Positions 11,002 to 23,525 of a stretch of DNA of 64,000 nucleotides are shown here, piece by piece. A model generated the notes under the pieces. That model saw nothing but the letters and a program-made list of their open reading frames with translations, had not been told where the DNA came from and made no database searches. Every line of letters begins with the position of its first letter. Positions within the stretch are counted from its first letter, which is position 1. Position numbers and translations under genes: made by a program. The DNA comes from Oscheius sp. JU75 (lineage: Eukaryota; Nematoda; Chromadorea; Rhabditida; Rhabditidae), in assembly GCA_037178855.1 (NCBI GenBank), contig JASJZC010000006.1, forward strand, positions 5,022,001 to 5,086,000, read 5' to 3'.

Positions 11002-11355
11002 AGGGATATTCAAGTCAACTACCATCTGGCTTGCAAGGATCTTGGCTCTGAGGAAACTGTTCTTTTCAATTACGAAATCTCAATTTGGGAAGAGGACCCG
11101 GATTCCGACGATTGAGTATCGGAGTACCACCAGTCGAGTAACCTCTACGTCCTCACTGTCTATTCGATGTCTGGCTTTTTTTTTACCTGGGATGGTCCAT
11201 TCAACACAGCCTACGGGTTCTACATCAACATTCGTTCGGACTATCTGAGCAAGGAAGCAACTCCCTGGATGGCGGTCGAGTATCCTCCGCGTCCTCACTG
11301 TCTTGTGAATAGTTCTTTCTGCAGCTATAACGTTGGACCATACAATGTGGTGTGA
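11002..11355 (+). pseudogene. Transthyretin-like copy 4 with a premature stop
   Basis: One continuous frame reads VNYHLACKDLGSEETVLFNY then EISIWEEDPDSDD, followed by a TGA at 11113-11115, and then continues to NTAYGFYINIRSDYL and a Cys-containing tail ending at a TGA at 11353-11355. The match to the intact gene at 127-633 (INYRLTC, YEIWIMEEDTFSDDE, EYEYYVRIKSDC) is clear. Apart from the single nonsense codon and a missing signal exon the copy is well preserved, so decay is recent or the stop may be bypassed by splicing I cannot see. Confidence 0.5.
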
Positions 11356-11448
11356 GATTATGCGACTAAACTCTGAAATGGGGTAGCAAGATAGAATACT
11401 ATGTAAATTTCAAGACAATCACAATAAACAGCCAGTAAATGTTTTTAC

Positions 11449-11667
11449 TCAACGCATAAGATCTAATTGACCAAGTTCATACGTACATCCTTCGATTCCC
11501 ACTGAACATTTCTGTTCGAGGACCTTGAACTTCGGCATTTCGACCCAGTTTCCATTCTTGCAACTGTGTCGGATCCGAATAAAGTGCTGGTACCAGTCGT
11601 CAAACAAACCATCCCAATTGTCAGTTCCGGACAGAACATCGTGCTCATTTCCGGCGGGATTGGAGTA
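11449..11667 (-). pseudogene. Transthyretin-like copy 5, 3' fragment
   Basis: The minus-strand frame GTDNWDGLFDDWYQHFIRIR, then HSCKNGNWVEMP and KCSVGIEGCTYELGQ, matches the last exon of the intact gene at 127-633. No first half or signal peptide is found beside it. It faces copy 4 tail to tail, about 95 bases apart. Confidence 0.45.
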
Positions 11668-11768
11668 ATGACTATTTGAATAAAGCTATTCACGAGTCTG
11701 TCAAACAAACCCAAAAACCACCAAAAGTCTGCAAAAACACAAACAACAACAGTAAAATACCCGTCTTC

Positions 11769-11836
11769 ATAAATCCATTATCTTTCGACGACTGTTTCCT
11801 TTATAAATCCATTATCTTTCGACGACTGTTTCCTTT
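11769..11836. repeat. 34-bp direct tandem repeat, two copies
   Basis: The unit beginning ATAAATCCATTATCTTTCGA is present twice, at 11769-11802 and 11803-11836, without a mismatch. No coding or regulatory role is visible; it looks like replication slippage. Confidence 0.9.
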
Positions 11837-12620
11837 ATAATAACTACTAGTTGTGGCTGTTCAAAGAAGAGTTTAGGTTAGGAGAGACAATGAAGACCAA
11901 TCGATGAGACTGGGACGGAATTCGAGCTATTAGGAGTAATAACGAGAGGCCAGTTTCCGACAGGTCATAGAGAGAAATGGAATCATGTTGAGCTATGAAG
12001 GAGTCAAAAGTAAAAGACAAAACTCCAGACCGGCGATGTTTTCTGACTGCAAACGGCGACTTTCAGAGATTGTGAGAATATTGCATACAACGAGATATCG
12101 ATCGTGGTACAAAGAAATGAAAACTTTGGGCTGCAGTTTTTTCAGGTTGGTATGATCCTGGGACTAAAACGAAAACTTCGAACATTCCCTTATTACGTCG
12201 ATAGACTGTCAAGAGCCGAAAAGATCTCAGAGCTGAAGATATTTTGAGAGAATCCAATGAAAATCGTTTCATAAAGAGACTGGTGCGAATACTACAATAA
12301 TGCTATTTACAACGTTAAACTTGCGCGCAGCGAGAGAGCGAATAGGGATCAAAATAAGCGAAAATGACAAAATACAAGCCAACATATAGGAGTCCTATAC
12401 TGTAGGAGAGGTAACTGATAAAAATACAAAGAATTGAAATATTTGGATGGGAATTTAGGCGCTAAAATTGGAAAGAAAGAGATGAAGACTCGTACTACAC
12501 TATGACGTCCCGAATCGGTGAGAGAGGAGGAGGGAGACACCGGGAGAGAGTATGGGTTGATAAGTGCCTAGAGAAGGAGCATACTGTTTGTGGCAGGAGA
12601 GAATGAGGATGAGAGAGGTA
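11837..12620. other. Intergenic, no gene seen
   Basis: The 3' flank of the minus-strand gene at 12621-14449. AG-rich in places (GAGAGAGGAGGAGGGAGA near 12520). No supported gene. Confidence 0.35.
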
Positions 12621-14449
12621 CTAGACGGGCAGTTCGACCTCTTCGAAGTCGCCCATGGGCTCGTCACCGACGCGGTAGAACTGGGGAGGACGGTCTGCTG
12701 CCTAAACGTTAGAAATCTGTAAGCAAATAAAAGAAGGACTCGCTTCGTCCATTTCTATGTCGAGCTGTTGAGGAGCATCATCGGGATTTTGTACTGCTGG
12801 CTCCGGTTCCGTGTCCACTTCCCTTCGTGGTTGATATAGCGGCAGAACTGGGAAGGGCATCTCAACTCCTGGTGGAGGAGGCGGCGGCACGGGGAATGCC
12901 CACAAATTGGAGGGATTCACGCCGTGGTGCTGCAGCGCCTGTAGAATGATATCCCCGGCCATCTGTTCCAGACGGTTCTGAATGTGACGTTTTTCGTAAA
13001 ATGAAAAATGGACGAACGCTTACGGGGACATTCCTTCTTCGAAGATGATACGGATAGCGTCTTTGTCTCTGGACAGCTTGCATGAAAGCTGGTCCCTGTC
13101 CGTCGTGATCTCCGTTCATATCGGCAGCTGCTCCTGGAGGTGGAGGCACAACCTCTGCGGCGCGATCGTGACGATTCCTCTTGGCGATCATGTGCTTCAG
13201 ACGGTCTTCTCCGTACTCGCAGACAACGGCCTGAAAAAATTAATTAGACAGCGAAACCATGGCTATTTTCTTAAAAAAAAAAATAAGAAGTAAAAATAAG
13301 CCTACCTGCTTCTTCCTGTTGAGCGCATTGAGCAGCGAGACGGCCTGTTCTCCCGGTAGCACACTTGGATATGTACAGTTGCGCAGCAAGACCAATTCCA
13401 CTCCAAGTTTCTGAAAAACAATTTTTGAATCTTTGATTCTTTCCTCCAATCGACCAAAAAACGCGTGTAAATCCCTTGGTAACGCAAAAGTACAGCCAGG
13501 GCACTCTGCCTCCGGGCGCAACCAGCCGGCCGGACAAGTGCAGACGTACTCCTGGGCAAACGACGCGTCTCCGCGTGTGTGTGCGAGAGCGGGGAAAAAG
13601 GCAAGTGTACGCGTGAGAAGAACGAGACGGCGTGACTGGATGGCAAAGGAGGCGATACTGGCGTGGCGATGGCAAGCCATCAAAGAGGATTTTTCAATGA
13701 GTTTCTTCAGTCAAGAGGCAAACCATGGCATCTTTTCGTATTTTGGAACTTTTTTAAGTCTTTTTTTGCTAAAACTGAATTCAAACACGGCAATCGGGTT
13801 ATTTGGAAGTCTTTGTATTTGGCACTGACAAAAAGCCATATCGTGAACAAGGGGAAAACGCCATTTTCCATTTTTGGCGCGAGACAGAAATGAAATGAAA
13901 CATACATCGATCGTCCTCTCCAAATTGTCCACATCCTTGATATCAAAGGCCACATTGACAAATTCGATCGATTTGATTCTCCACGCTCTCACGTGGACGA
14001 TTCCGCGTAGAACGCGAGCGAATGTGGGGTAATTTGCCTAAATTTGGAGGTACGAAACTCACAAAAAAGGAAAAACTCACAGCAAAGGGACGAATATCGC
14101 ACTTGGAATGGAACTGGAGTATGTACTTGTGGGAAGAAGTCATCATTACAGAGAGACGATCTGGTGCGAGTCCGGCCGCATACATAAATGAGATACCTGA
14201 AAGTACGACTCGATTTGAAGCCAAGTTTTAGACAGAAAGCCAATTTTTTCTGAATTTTGAACGGTCTAAAACGGTGTCTTATCTAAATGAATATTTCCAA
14301 ACACTAGAACTCGTCCAAAGTATTCTCCAAGGTTTTATATTGTTGAAAAAAAATAAAAGGAAAGAAAACTGACCTTTTAGAAATGTTTTACCGGAAGTCT
14401 TGAGAAGCATCTTCTCTGTGGCCAACGCGACTAGGCTTTTGACCAACAT
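12621..14449 (-). CDS. Unrecognised 316-aa protein with Pro-rich acidic tail
   Basis: Seven exons (14449-14374, 14196-14081, 14037-13906, 13410-13306, 13230-13024, 12977-12740, 12697-12621) join in phase. The last donor (GTCCTT) is weak, so the final 25 residues are the least certain part. The first half has a dense hydrophobic/charged pattern like a folded domain: CDIRPFANYPTFARVLRGIV, RAWRIKSIEFVNVAFDI and LGVELVLLRNCTYPS. The second half is basic (MIAKRNRHDRAAE), then Pro-rich (VPPPPPPGVEMPFP), then acidic (DFEEVELPV). There is no signal peptide. I do not recognise a family. The fold could be related to F-box-associated domains that nematodes have amplified, but I see no F-box. Intron 3 is about 495 bases, long for this window. 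Confidence 0.7.
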
Positions 14450-15593
14450 GGTACACCCGTCTTGTGGAAATTAGGTTAAATTCCTAAAACTTTGAATTAT
14501 TACAGAGCTGCATGAGGGAGAATAGGAACACGAGAATTACACACAGATTACAGGAGGAAATGAATCGTACACTGCTAATAAGCTATTCACACGGTTTTTT
14601 TACAATCGTGAGTCGTAAAAAGGCTCCTGGACCTATAGATGCTGGGAAATCACAAAAAATCGATTTTCGAATCGTCGAAAAATGATTGTCTGGGTGAAAA
14701 AGGAGGCCGGACAAGTTCGGAAGAAAAAAAATCGTTTCTTACAATCCTGAGAAGCCAAGAAAAGGACGCTCTATTGATATTAGACAGCTGATAAGGAAAC
14801 AATGAGCAGTAGAAGGAGGAAATGACAGCAGTTTGCAAGATTTTCTACCTTCTTTTACGCATCGAACCGGCCTATGATGGGAAAAAAGAAGCCTTCAGCC
14901 CTTTTTATCTCTGCCATTCAAATTTCGGGGATCTAACGGCCATTGCTTTATAATTGATACTTTTTTTTTGGCAGCGAACAGCAAAAAGCAGGATTGTTAT
15001 CGAGGCTGCTAGTAAAAGGCTGTAGCAAGGGCCCGGAGGGGAGACTAGTGGGGAATTAGAAAAGTGCAGCTGGAGTATAAAACGACTGACAGCGGCCAAG
15101 CGACGGATGGCTAAACAGCGCGCGCACTCGGTTTGCACTTCGTTGGGCAGAAATGGCAAGAAGAAGACCAGTAGAGACGTCTTTTAATGCTGAGAACAAA
15201 GATTTTGCAGAGAGTTTAGCGGAAATGCATATCAGGCGACTTGACAACGAATTTTAAAATAAAAAGCACCCAAAAAGGCAAACAGGGCAACGACGACAGT
15301 ATTGTGAGCAGGCGTATCAGAGCCTTCTAGAGACTTCTGACAGACTCACAGCATCCTTACGTTTCTGTCAAATTTCCGTCACTTGCGTTCGTTCGGGTGC
15401 ATCCACTCCTCTGAAAACTTTGAAGAGCGACCAAATTGAAAAGTGTCTCTTCTCTGTCAATTTTCCAAAGCATGGGAGGATCATAGCACTTTCAGTCTTC
15501 CTTTACAGCTCCAAGGCTTTCTAAGAACTATACCGAACACCGCTGTGGATCTAAGAAAACCACTCAAAGCCAGGAAGACCAAACCAGAACATA
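14450..15593. other. Intergenic, no gene seen
   Basis: Upstream of the minus-strand gene at 12621-14449. No supported frame. A foldback element begins at 15594. Confidence 0.35.
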
Positions 15594-16079
15594 CCATCTT
15601 ACGATGACTGCTTGCGAGTGGCGAATTCACGAGCCAAATTGTAGGGCCCTCATCATTAAAAAAAACCCGAGAAATGGAGTGTGGCGCTACTGTTCGCAGT
15701 GTCTACTGTCTCTGTCTACTGTAGAAAAATAGAGTTTGATGACTTTGGAGAAGAGTCAGAGACGACGTTTCTGGGGGGAAGCTTTTGGTAGACTAAATGC
15801 TTTGTTAGCGATTAGCGATAGCGAGCCAAGTTGTCAAAGGCCCTAGAAACTTTTTGTAGTTTTGCCACTTTTTGGCAATTTAACTTTCGAAGTTTTAGTC
15901 TACCAGAAGCATCCCGCCAGCAAGGTCGTCCCCGACTTTTCTCCAAGGTCAGTTATCTCTACTTTTACGTGTGTGAACTGTAGCGCCACCCTCTATTTCC
16001 GCATTTTGTCATGGTGAAGAGACGGCACAGGACAACTAGGTCGTGAATCCGCCACTTGCAAGCAACCATCGAAAGATGG
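15594..16079. mobile_element. Foldback/MITE-like element with about 200-bp inverted arms
   Basis: The left arm (15594-15798) and right arm (15893-16079, reverse complement) match over their whole length at roughly 75 percent, judged by eye. Shared blocks include GGCGCTAC, ATTCACGA, CTTGGAGAA and GGTAGACTAAA. About 95 bases separate the arms. There is no coding capacity. The structure fits a non-autonomous DNA transposon of foldback type. I cannot see an unambiguous target-site duplication. Confidence 0.65.
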
Positions 16080-16646
16080 AGTCCGTGCTCAGTCGTCCTA
16101 CTTGAGCTTTTACATGGATCCATAGTGGTGTTTGGTTTAGTTCATGAAATCCCTCGAGCCACTAGCGAAGTGCTCTGATCCTGCTTTGAAAGAGAGATTG
16201 ACAGTAGTAGAGACATATTTTCAATTTGGTTGTTGTTCGACGACGGGTCCGCTGAAGTTACAGAAGCTGGGTATGGCTGATTTTCATGGCTGCATGTGTA
16301 AATGCTGTCATTTTTATAGTCCTAGTCCATGCTAGATTTGTTGAGTTCTGGTTGCATTCCTGTAGTTCCCTGACCCCTGGTCAATGTTCTGCATAGCTTC
16401 ACGAGAAGAATTTTCCGAGCTACTCTTTACATTACGACTGACCCAGAAATCTGAGCAAGTTTATAGACCTTGAGCAAAAATAAAAATGTCATGTGAGTAA
16501 AGTGAAAACAGATGGGAAGACACACTGTGGAATAAGTGAAACTCACTCTCTTTCCTTGAAAAAACACCCATAGAGAAAAAACTAGATTGCGTGGACTGGC
16601 GAGAAAGATAGGACAAGAAATGGCACAAAACCGGAAGAGGTAAAAA
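16080..16646. other. Intergenic, 3' flank of beta-catenin
   Basis: Between the foldback element and the beta-catenin stop codon. No supported gene. It should contain the beta-catenin 3' UTR. Confidence 0.35.
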
Positions 16647-19616
16647 CTAGGGAGGTGGATATCTATAGTCGCCTCCGGGATATTGCTCGTAGTACTGAGG
16701 ATAGGGCTGTTGGGCGGGATAGTATTGTTGAGGGGGATATTGTTGGTGAGGAGGATGATGGCCATAGTGGGCACTTCCATAGGGGTCTGGCTGGTAGTTC
16801 ATCGGATGCATCTGATCGTAGGGGGGACGACAAGAAGGAGGATTCGAATTGCTTGGAGGAGACTGATAATCGGTGGGAGCTGAAAAAAGTGCATGAGTGA
16901 GAACGAGTTGTGCAGAGCTTACATGAAAACGGTGGGCTATTATGCGATTGATTGGGACAGAAGACGTTAACGAATGGGTCATCTATCGCTGCCAGATCGT
17001 CAGGAAGAGGACCTTCTGGCTGAACTGGGGATGAGGGTCGCTGAGGAGGGAATCGTCTATCCGGACCTCCAGCCGTGGTTGGAGGTGCACATCGCAATGG
17101 CGGATAGACTGGCTGGACTCCTTCCTGAAGCGTCTTCAGAGCTATTTCAGCTAGCGGTGCTGAAAAAGTCACTTAAAAAAAATAACGAGGCAATATACCG
17201 TAGTCAGGGAGCCGACACATCGCGTGAAGACCGTTCATGTAGATAGGGTCGTTTTTGAACCGCATCGCAACTTGAGGATGAGCTACTGTAGCGGCGATGA
17301 TGCCCATTGCCGGCTGTTTCATAGTCTTCTCGTCTTTTCCCGGATAGTTTTTCTGGAGGACCAGAACAGGCAGGTAGACGTTTTCTCCTCCTTGGATCGT
17401 CATGTTCTGCGGAAGAAGAAGATCTGCGGCAATCTGATCTCGAAGACTACCATTGTGGCAGAACAAGCTGAGAACTGTGAGTGCAGCCTGGAGAATGTCC
17501 ACCACTTTCACGTTGTCGACTGATCCCATCTGGAAGTAATGGTTGTTGTGTCTCTCAGTATTACTGACTTACATCCAATTTGCTCAATGCAATATTGAGT
17601 ATCCTCACGACAGTTTTCGCAAAAGTCTCGGTTCCGAATCTAGCCTCAGCGAACATTCCCAGATGGTTTTCCAGGCGCCTGATGAGCTGAAAAGTGGCTC
17701 GTTTAATGGGTTCAAGAGCAAGGTCTACCTGTAGTGTCCTCCAAAGAAGCTTTGGCTTCATTGTCTGAAGCATATTCCACATACATCCGCCCTGTTGGAT
17801 CAGCTGATGCTGAACATCTCTTGTGTAATCATGGTCGTGACAGAGTATCCTCAAGAGAAGAAGGACAGTCTCTTGCAGTTCGTCCTTGCCCGCATTATCC
17901 TTCTCACTGCCCAAATCGTAGGGAAGAGTTAAAAGAGAGATGAGGTATTCGACAGTACGTCCATTCCCGCAGAGTCTCTCCTTGTTCGGCTTGCTCTCGG
18001 TACACATGTTGGTCAGAATGTCGAGACAGTACTGGATGTGCTTCAGATTGGACGAGCCGAGAACCTGGATGACAAAGTCAACAATTTCTGTCTGTTTCTG
18101 CATTGTTTTCGAATGACTGAGGTTGCGAAGACAATCGAGGGAGAGATCGACCAGACGGTGAGAACCGTGATGAAGGCAGCGAGCGACTGCCAGGGGAGCG
18201 TTCAGAGCACCGAGTTTGTCGGCATGCTGAAATGGGGACTAGTTCACATAGATAAAAAAAGACTCACTGCTCCTAGTTTTCCAATAAACCGTACAGTCCC
18301 AATCAAAAGTCCCTCGTACTGGAACTCTCCGAGAATCTGAACCAGTCTGTCCGGTCCTTCCTGATCAAAGAACAGTTTCTGGAAAAAAACATCGAACAGT
18401 TATTAACAAATTCCATAGAACTCACAGTCTGTGCCGGATTCTTCACGGTGAGTATGTTAATCGATTGTACAATAATCGACAGTAGTTTCTGATTGGCCTC
18501 GTAGTACAGACGATGGGTCAATGCTTCCACTCCTCCACAATCACAAGCTTGACGAATGTTGACTTGGCTGTTCTTAGTGTCGACTATCAGAGTGTGAAGC
18601 AGCGGTATGGCCCATTTCTGATATGGAGTTTCCGGGTTTCGGATAAAGTCGATGAGCTTCCGAACCATGAGACCATTTAGTTGATGATTGGCGATGAGGA
18701 CGAGTTGAGTTCCTTCTGGACGATTGGAAACGTAGAAGAGAGAACCGAGTGCATGGCGGATCAACGGCTGAAAATATAATGTAGGACAAATTGGTCAGTT
18801 ATACAATTTATGTAACGCTCACGGCTTTCTTAAAAATCGAAAGGTTGTTCTAGCCGACTCAAACTCACAATCAAATCCTGTCTGGCCTCCAACAACTCCA
18901 CGATCGCTTTGACCGCCTCCAACTGATGAATAATCGGCTTCTGAAACTTGGTCTCCGAGTCTCGTTTGGCCGTCAGCTGGATGAATCCCAGAGCTCTGGC
19001 TGCCACAGTCACGTCTTCGTCGTTTATCAGATTGATCAGATCCGGGATGGCTGCACTGGCGGCTTCAGGCTGTGCGGCATCAAATGAGAGTGGAATGTTC
19101 TCGAACTTTTGACGTTGCTGGACGATTTTTCATAGTTTTCACATGTTTTTAACTAACCAGATCAGTTAGATCAGCCGTGTTTGCTACAGAAACGACAGAC
19201 ATCCGTGAACTGCCTGGCATTGACATGACCGACGGGTTCTGGGAATGTTGGAGACTGTGAACTCCGCTGTCGTAGGGCTGTTGCCATTCGGATACACGGA
19301 AATGAGCCTCGGTAGCCATTCTGGAAGGATTTGTTGAAGATAAATAGAGAAAAGTGGGTTATCAATCGATATTCTTTGTCTTCGGTGACCCCATCTTTGT
19401 AATTGTTTAGCTCATTAGTGTGGCTTTCGAGGTACCCTGAGTTTTCTCCAGCTCGTTTACTTTGTTATGATGAATTGTTGTAAAGGATAAAACTCACGGC
19501 ATTGGAGGATGCCTCTGGTGTCCGTTATGTTGGTAGTGAACCGGCTGCATCTCGTGGTACTGTGGCTGTCCCATGGCCGGAGAACCATTAAAGCTCATTC
19601 CCGGAGAATGATCCAT
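16647..19616 (-). CDS. CTNNB1: Beta-catenin (armadillo-repeat adhesion/Wnt protein)
   Basis: Nine exons (19616-19498, 19320-19158, 19117-18869, 18767-18426, 18378-18268, 18226-17573, 17529-17199, 17159-16923, 16879-16647) join in phase to 812 aa; human beta-catenin has 781. The N-terminus carries the phosphodegron DSGVHSLQHSQNPS preceded by WQQPY, matching the vertebrate GSK3/CK1/beta-TrCP site. From FDAAQPEAASAAIPDLINLI onwards about 600 residues form armadillo-type helices with INDEDV, RLVDLSLDCLRNLSH and ILTNMC landmarks. The C-terminus is unusual: Pro/Tyr/Gln-rich, ending YRYPPP, without the acidic activation tail or the PDZ-binding DTDL of vertebrates. The exon opens at 19648 behind an acceptor, so a further upstream exon (an in-phase candidate ends near 20016) may supply the true start. 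The role is in Wnt signalling and cadherin adhesion. Confidence 0.9.
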
Positions 19617-19649
19617 CCACTTTTGCACCTCTCCCAGTCGGTCAATTCC

Positions 19650-22600
19650 TACAAGATCACGAAAAAGTCAAAGACACGAAGAGACACGAGAGCAAAGGCA
19701 TTGCAAAAAAGTGGCGGGGAAGGGCCGCGCTAAAAGAATGAAATATGGCTGGTTGAGTGGGTGGCGGAAGGAATGAAGATAGCTGGTAGGAGTGAGAGAG
19801 AAAGAGACTGTTCGCAACGGGGGAGAGCTATTAAGTGCTGGAGGTGGAATAGACTGCTGAGATTTATGGTAGGGGGCTGCCGAAGACTCAACTTGCTTGT
19901 TTCTTCTTCTATCTCTGGCATAAGAGGGAACCAAAAAACATTCATATTAGTATAGTCAAGTTGAAGTAACGTAGGCGTGAAAAGTGAAAGAAGGAGGGAT
20001 TTCGATCCATTACCAGGTTTTATGAGTGGGAGATAGGCGGTCACAGTGACTCATTGTCTTCTTCGTCAAAACTTTTACAGACTTCTACAAAAAGTATTAA
20101 ATGCCTCATATGGTCTGCCAAAAAAGGACCCGCAAGAGTTTTACCGGTCTTTTAAAAAACCTAAACTTACGAATGGTCTAACCTTCGCCAAGTTAGTAAT
20201 CTGTTCGTTGGAAAATAAGAGGTTTGCAAAGCTCGTAAAAGTAGAAAAACGTGCAAAACTTTCATTAGAAGACGGCAGTCTTGGCGCCAGTAGTCTTTCC
20301 TAATCTCTATCGCTTAGGGAGGAGAAGTTCCGGAGACCGGGTGCCCCCATCAGGAAAGAACGGAGCAATCCTTATCAGGAGACTAGTGAAAAAACACTCT
20401 GTCTCTTACGACGGTTTGTGTAAAACGAGACGAACGGGAGTGAAGAGACAGAGAAATCGATCCCACCAGCTGTCCAGACTTGAGATCAAAAGCTGGAGCA
20501 ACAAGATTTTCTTGGAGATAGGTATCAATCAGTTCTTAGAACAATAATGACCGATTTAATGGAGTGTTAGGAGGTTCGCGCACCCCGCCGTTCCTGCCAG
20601 CCCCGTAAAACGCGAGCGATAGCAGGAGGGGTACATGGACACTGGGAGAGAGGTGTGAAATGGAAAGACAACAGGCTGACGCCTTATCTCCCGAGACACA
20701 CGTCGATCGATGAATCGGGGAAAAGTCCTGGAGAGGAGGCAGCGAGTTCAGTTCTTCAGATGAGGAATTCAATTGGCTTGCTACTGGGAGGCACGTCAAA
20801 TATACATACGGTAGTCATGCTCTCGACAAATGGGAACTAGTCAATTGTTGTTACAGCACTATTTACGAAATCAGAAGTCTTGTTTACAAAACAACTTTTT
20901 CAGGTGTTGTAAACAATAAGTGGCTGTTTGCTAGCCGTTTCTGACACGATCACGCATCTGCCTACAAAACTATTTTCTTAAGATTACCATACAGTTACAT
21001 TGGAGACAAATGGTAGTAATGAGGGCAGTGTCTGGTACTGAAACAGCTCAAGATCACAGCCGAGTGACAGTCATCTCAATGTGTCAGCTTGCAAAGGTTA
21101 ATGTGCGGGACTTACACAGAGCAATAGAGTTTGAATTTGAATCCTGTAGGTGTAAGAAAACTGATGACCAACCTCTATACTCCGTTCTACACTCAGTCGA
21201 TAACTGGAAACCCTTTGATTTCACAACAGGACGGAAGAAGACGACCATCAGGAACACGTGAGCTTGGAAGAGACGCGACAACAGTGCAAAATATTTCTGA
21301 GCGGACAGACAAGCGACGCAACCCTGGGGGCATATTCTTTTCTATCGAGTCGATAGAAAACGACGGTATTTGATAAACAAATGTGGAAGGCAGTTGGCTC
21401 AAGAAGAGCTCAGCCTACCTCCAAGAGGCAATAAATTTGACTGACTGGGGTCAGTCGGCTGGTTGCTCTCTGTCTGTCGCTATCTTCCGGAATGTAAAGT
21501 CGTTCGAGGTGGCCGTTCGCATATGCGAAGACGAGGCTCGAGCTAAATGGTCCTAATAACGACCGTCAGCGTATCAATTGCTACCAGATTTATGAAAACA
21601 GAGCCCGGTTTAAAGTTCCGCGGGGCTAGGACGATAGTGAGACCTATCGACTCTTACCCATCACTCCAAACAAAATAAGAGCACTATCAAAAGAGGAAGT
21701 TTGACCCATCGTGCCACTGAATGGGGGTTAGAGGGCGCGCACGTTCGAGACTAATTCCCCGAGGCGCTTTGCGGATCGAGGCGCGCGTTTGACAAACGAC
21801 TGCGCGCATCGACAAAATATCGTCCTTCTACGGGGCATAGAGAAGACATTTATCAGGATGAGGGGCTTCAAGACACTAGAGATTTCCAGAGAGTATGTGT
21901 CCAGTTCGGAACCAGTATAGTGAGGGTGTGAGACAGGACCGTCTCTGAAAGAGACAAAAGACCGAGGTGAATAAGCTTCGACCCAGGAAAAGAATACGCC
22001 CTCGTACCTACACGAAAAGCTTGCGAAGAACAGTTACAGCTGGTAGTTTAAAAAAGATTCAGCCCGAATAGATAGCACAACGGGTGATGGCAGTTTATCA
22101 ACCGGCTGAGACATCTGGATACCGGAGGAATCATGCTGTGCTGACATGGGCGAGCGAGTCGGAAGGAAAGGGAGATGCTGTGCTGACATATGGCGAGAAG
22201 GAGGTAGAAACTTGGAACTGACTTTTATGCGGGACAGGCGATATAGAACTCGGAAAGACACTGAAAGACAGGATGAGGGTCAGAGATAGAAAATGCAATA
22301 TTGTCAAGGACTCGATGTAAATATAAGAAAAAACTGATCAAGACCGTGGTCGAGAAAACTCGCAGTAGAACATGACCAATCAGTTTTGGCGCCAACTGAC
22401 CAGCGACTGTTGTTGCTGTGGCCCTCTCTGGGTCAACCCGAAGATTCCCCAACTGTCATCATCTGGCAGCTGTAAGCCATCCCTCCTCCTTCTTGAGACT
22501 AAAGCGAGACTGTTTTGACACATCCGAAGGTCTTTCTTTGTTATGCATGAGCCCCCATCTGTCGCGGTGCCTTTTCGCGCCAAGGCCCCCTCTCATCAAT

Positions 22601-23525
22601 ATGCTCACGGCATTAAAACTGTCAGTGTTTTTGAGCTAATGGTGAGGGTGAAAGAGGAACACATTGCTGTCAGTTTCGCTCAAGAGACAAGACTATAGGA
22701 TCGAGTTCAGTTTGGAACACGAGACTGAATAAATCTCTGAAGTTCTGAAGAAAGAGTATCAGGGACTGTGGATGACCGGAACTGGGAATCTTATCAGAAT
22801 TCAGCTGAAAAGCATGAAAGCACTGAAAGAAAAGTTCAAGAAGATTTAAAATTTTTCATTTTCGCGCCGACGGCAATGTACGCAGTTGTGCGTCGGGCTC
22901 GACAAATAAACCTCACAAGCGACCCTGGAATACTGACGTTGCACAAGAACGTTGGCCTCTTTTCTTCCTAAAAACCAGATTTTCGACCAGTTCTTTTTGT
23001 TTTTGCCTTCTAGAGAGTCTGGTGAAAAAGAACCGCACTTGCCCGCTACTTTTAAAGATCTCACGTGTTTTATCTCTCGTAAGACCTTTGATTTCCCTCT
23101 CATACTTCACCTTTGACAAATAAAATTTATTACGGTCGGCTTGAATCCGGTAAGCCGAATGAAAAAAAAATTGAAATTTTAGTTTTGATACTGTTTCACA
23201 TTGTTCGGACACTTATGCTCACATCAGATTATTATCTAGGCCAGACAGACTTGACTTTCAGTTTGACGACATTTCGAAACTTCCGTTTTGTTCTCTCTAC
23301 TGAACCTACTGAATTCTAAAAAGCGCTAGTCCAAAATCCTCCATATCGATTTCTCGATAACTCTCCTTCTGCGATTGCTTTTTGACTATAATTGCCTAGT
23401 TTTTTTTGTCGCTCTCGTAGTAGCGTCTAGTAGAATCCATTGTGCCAAGTTTCTCCGTCTTTGAACTGTCGTCGCGTCGTCGAACTCCAGTTCTTTCAGA
23501 GTAGCTAGACCAAAACCACGTCATC
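19650..23525. other. Long intergenic region between divergent beta-catenin and DNAJC3
   Basis: 3.9 kb without a supported gene. It presumably holds the beta-catenin promoter and possibly 5' exons. A candidate exon end with donor CCTG|GTAATGG lies near 20016. A CpG-rich patch (GCGCGCACG, GGCGCGCG, TGCGCGCATC) lies at about 21735-21815. A near-direct repeat with ATGCTGTGCTGACAT occurs at about 22133 and 22172. None of the open frames looks like a real protein. Confidence 0.4.

Noticed and set aside
13240-13683. 147-codon minus-strand frame around exon 4 of the unrecognised gene
   Set aside because: It reads through both introns. The donor and acceptor in phase with the neighbouring exons support only 13306-13410 as coding.
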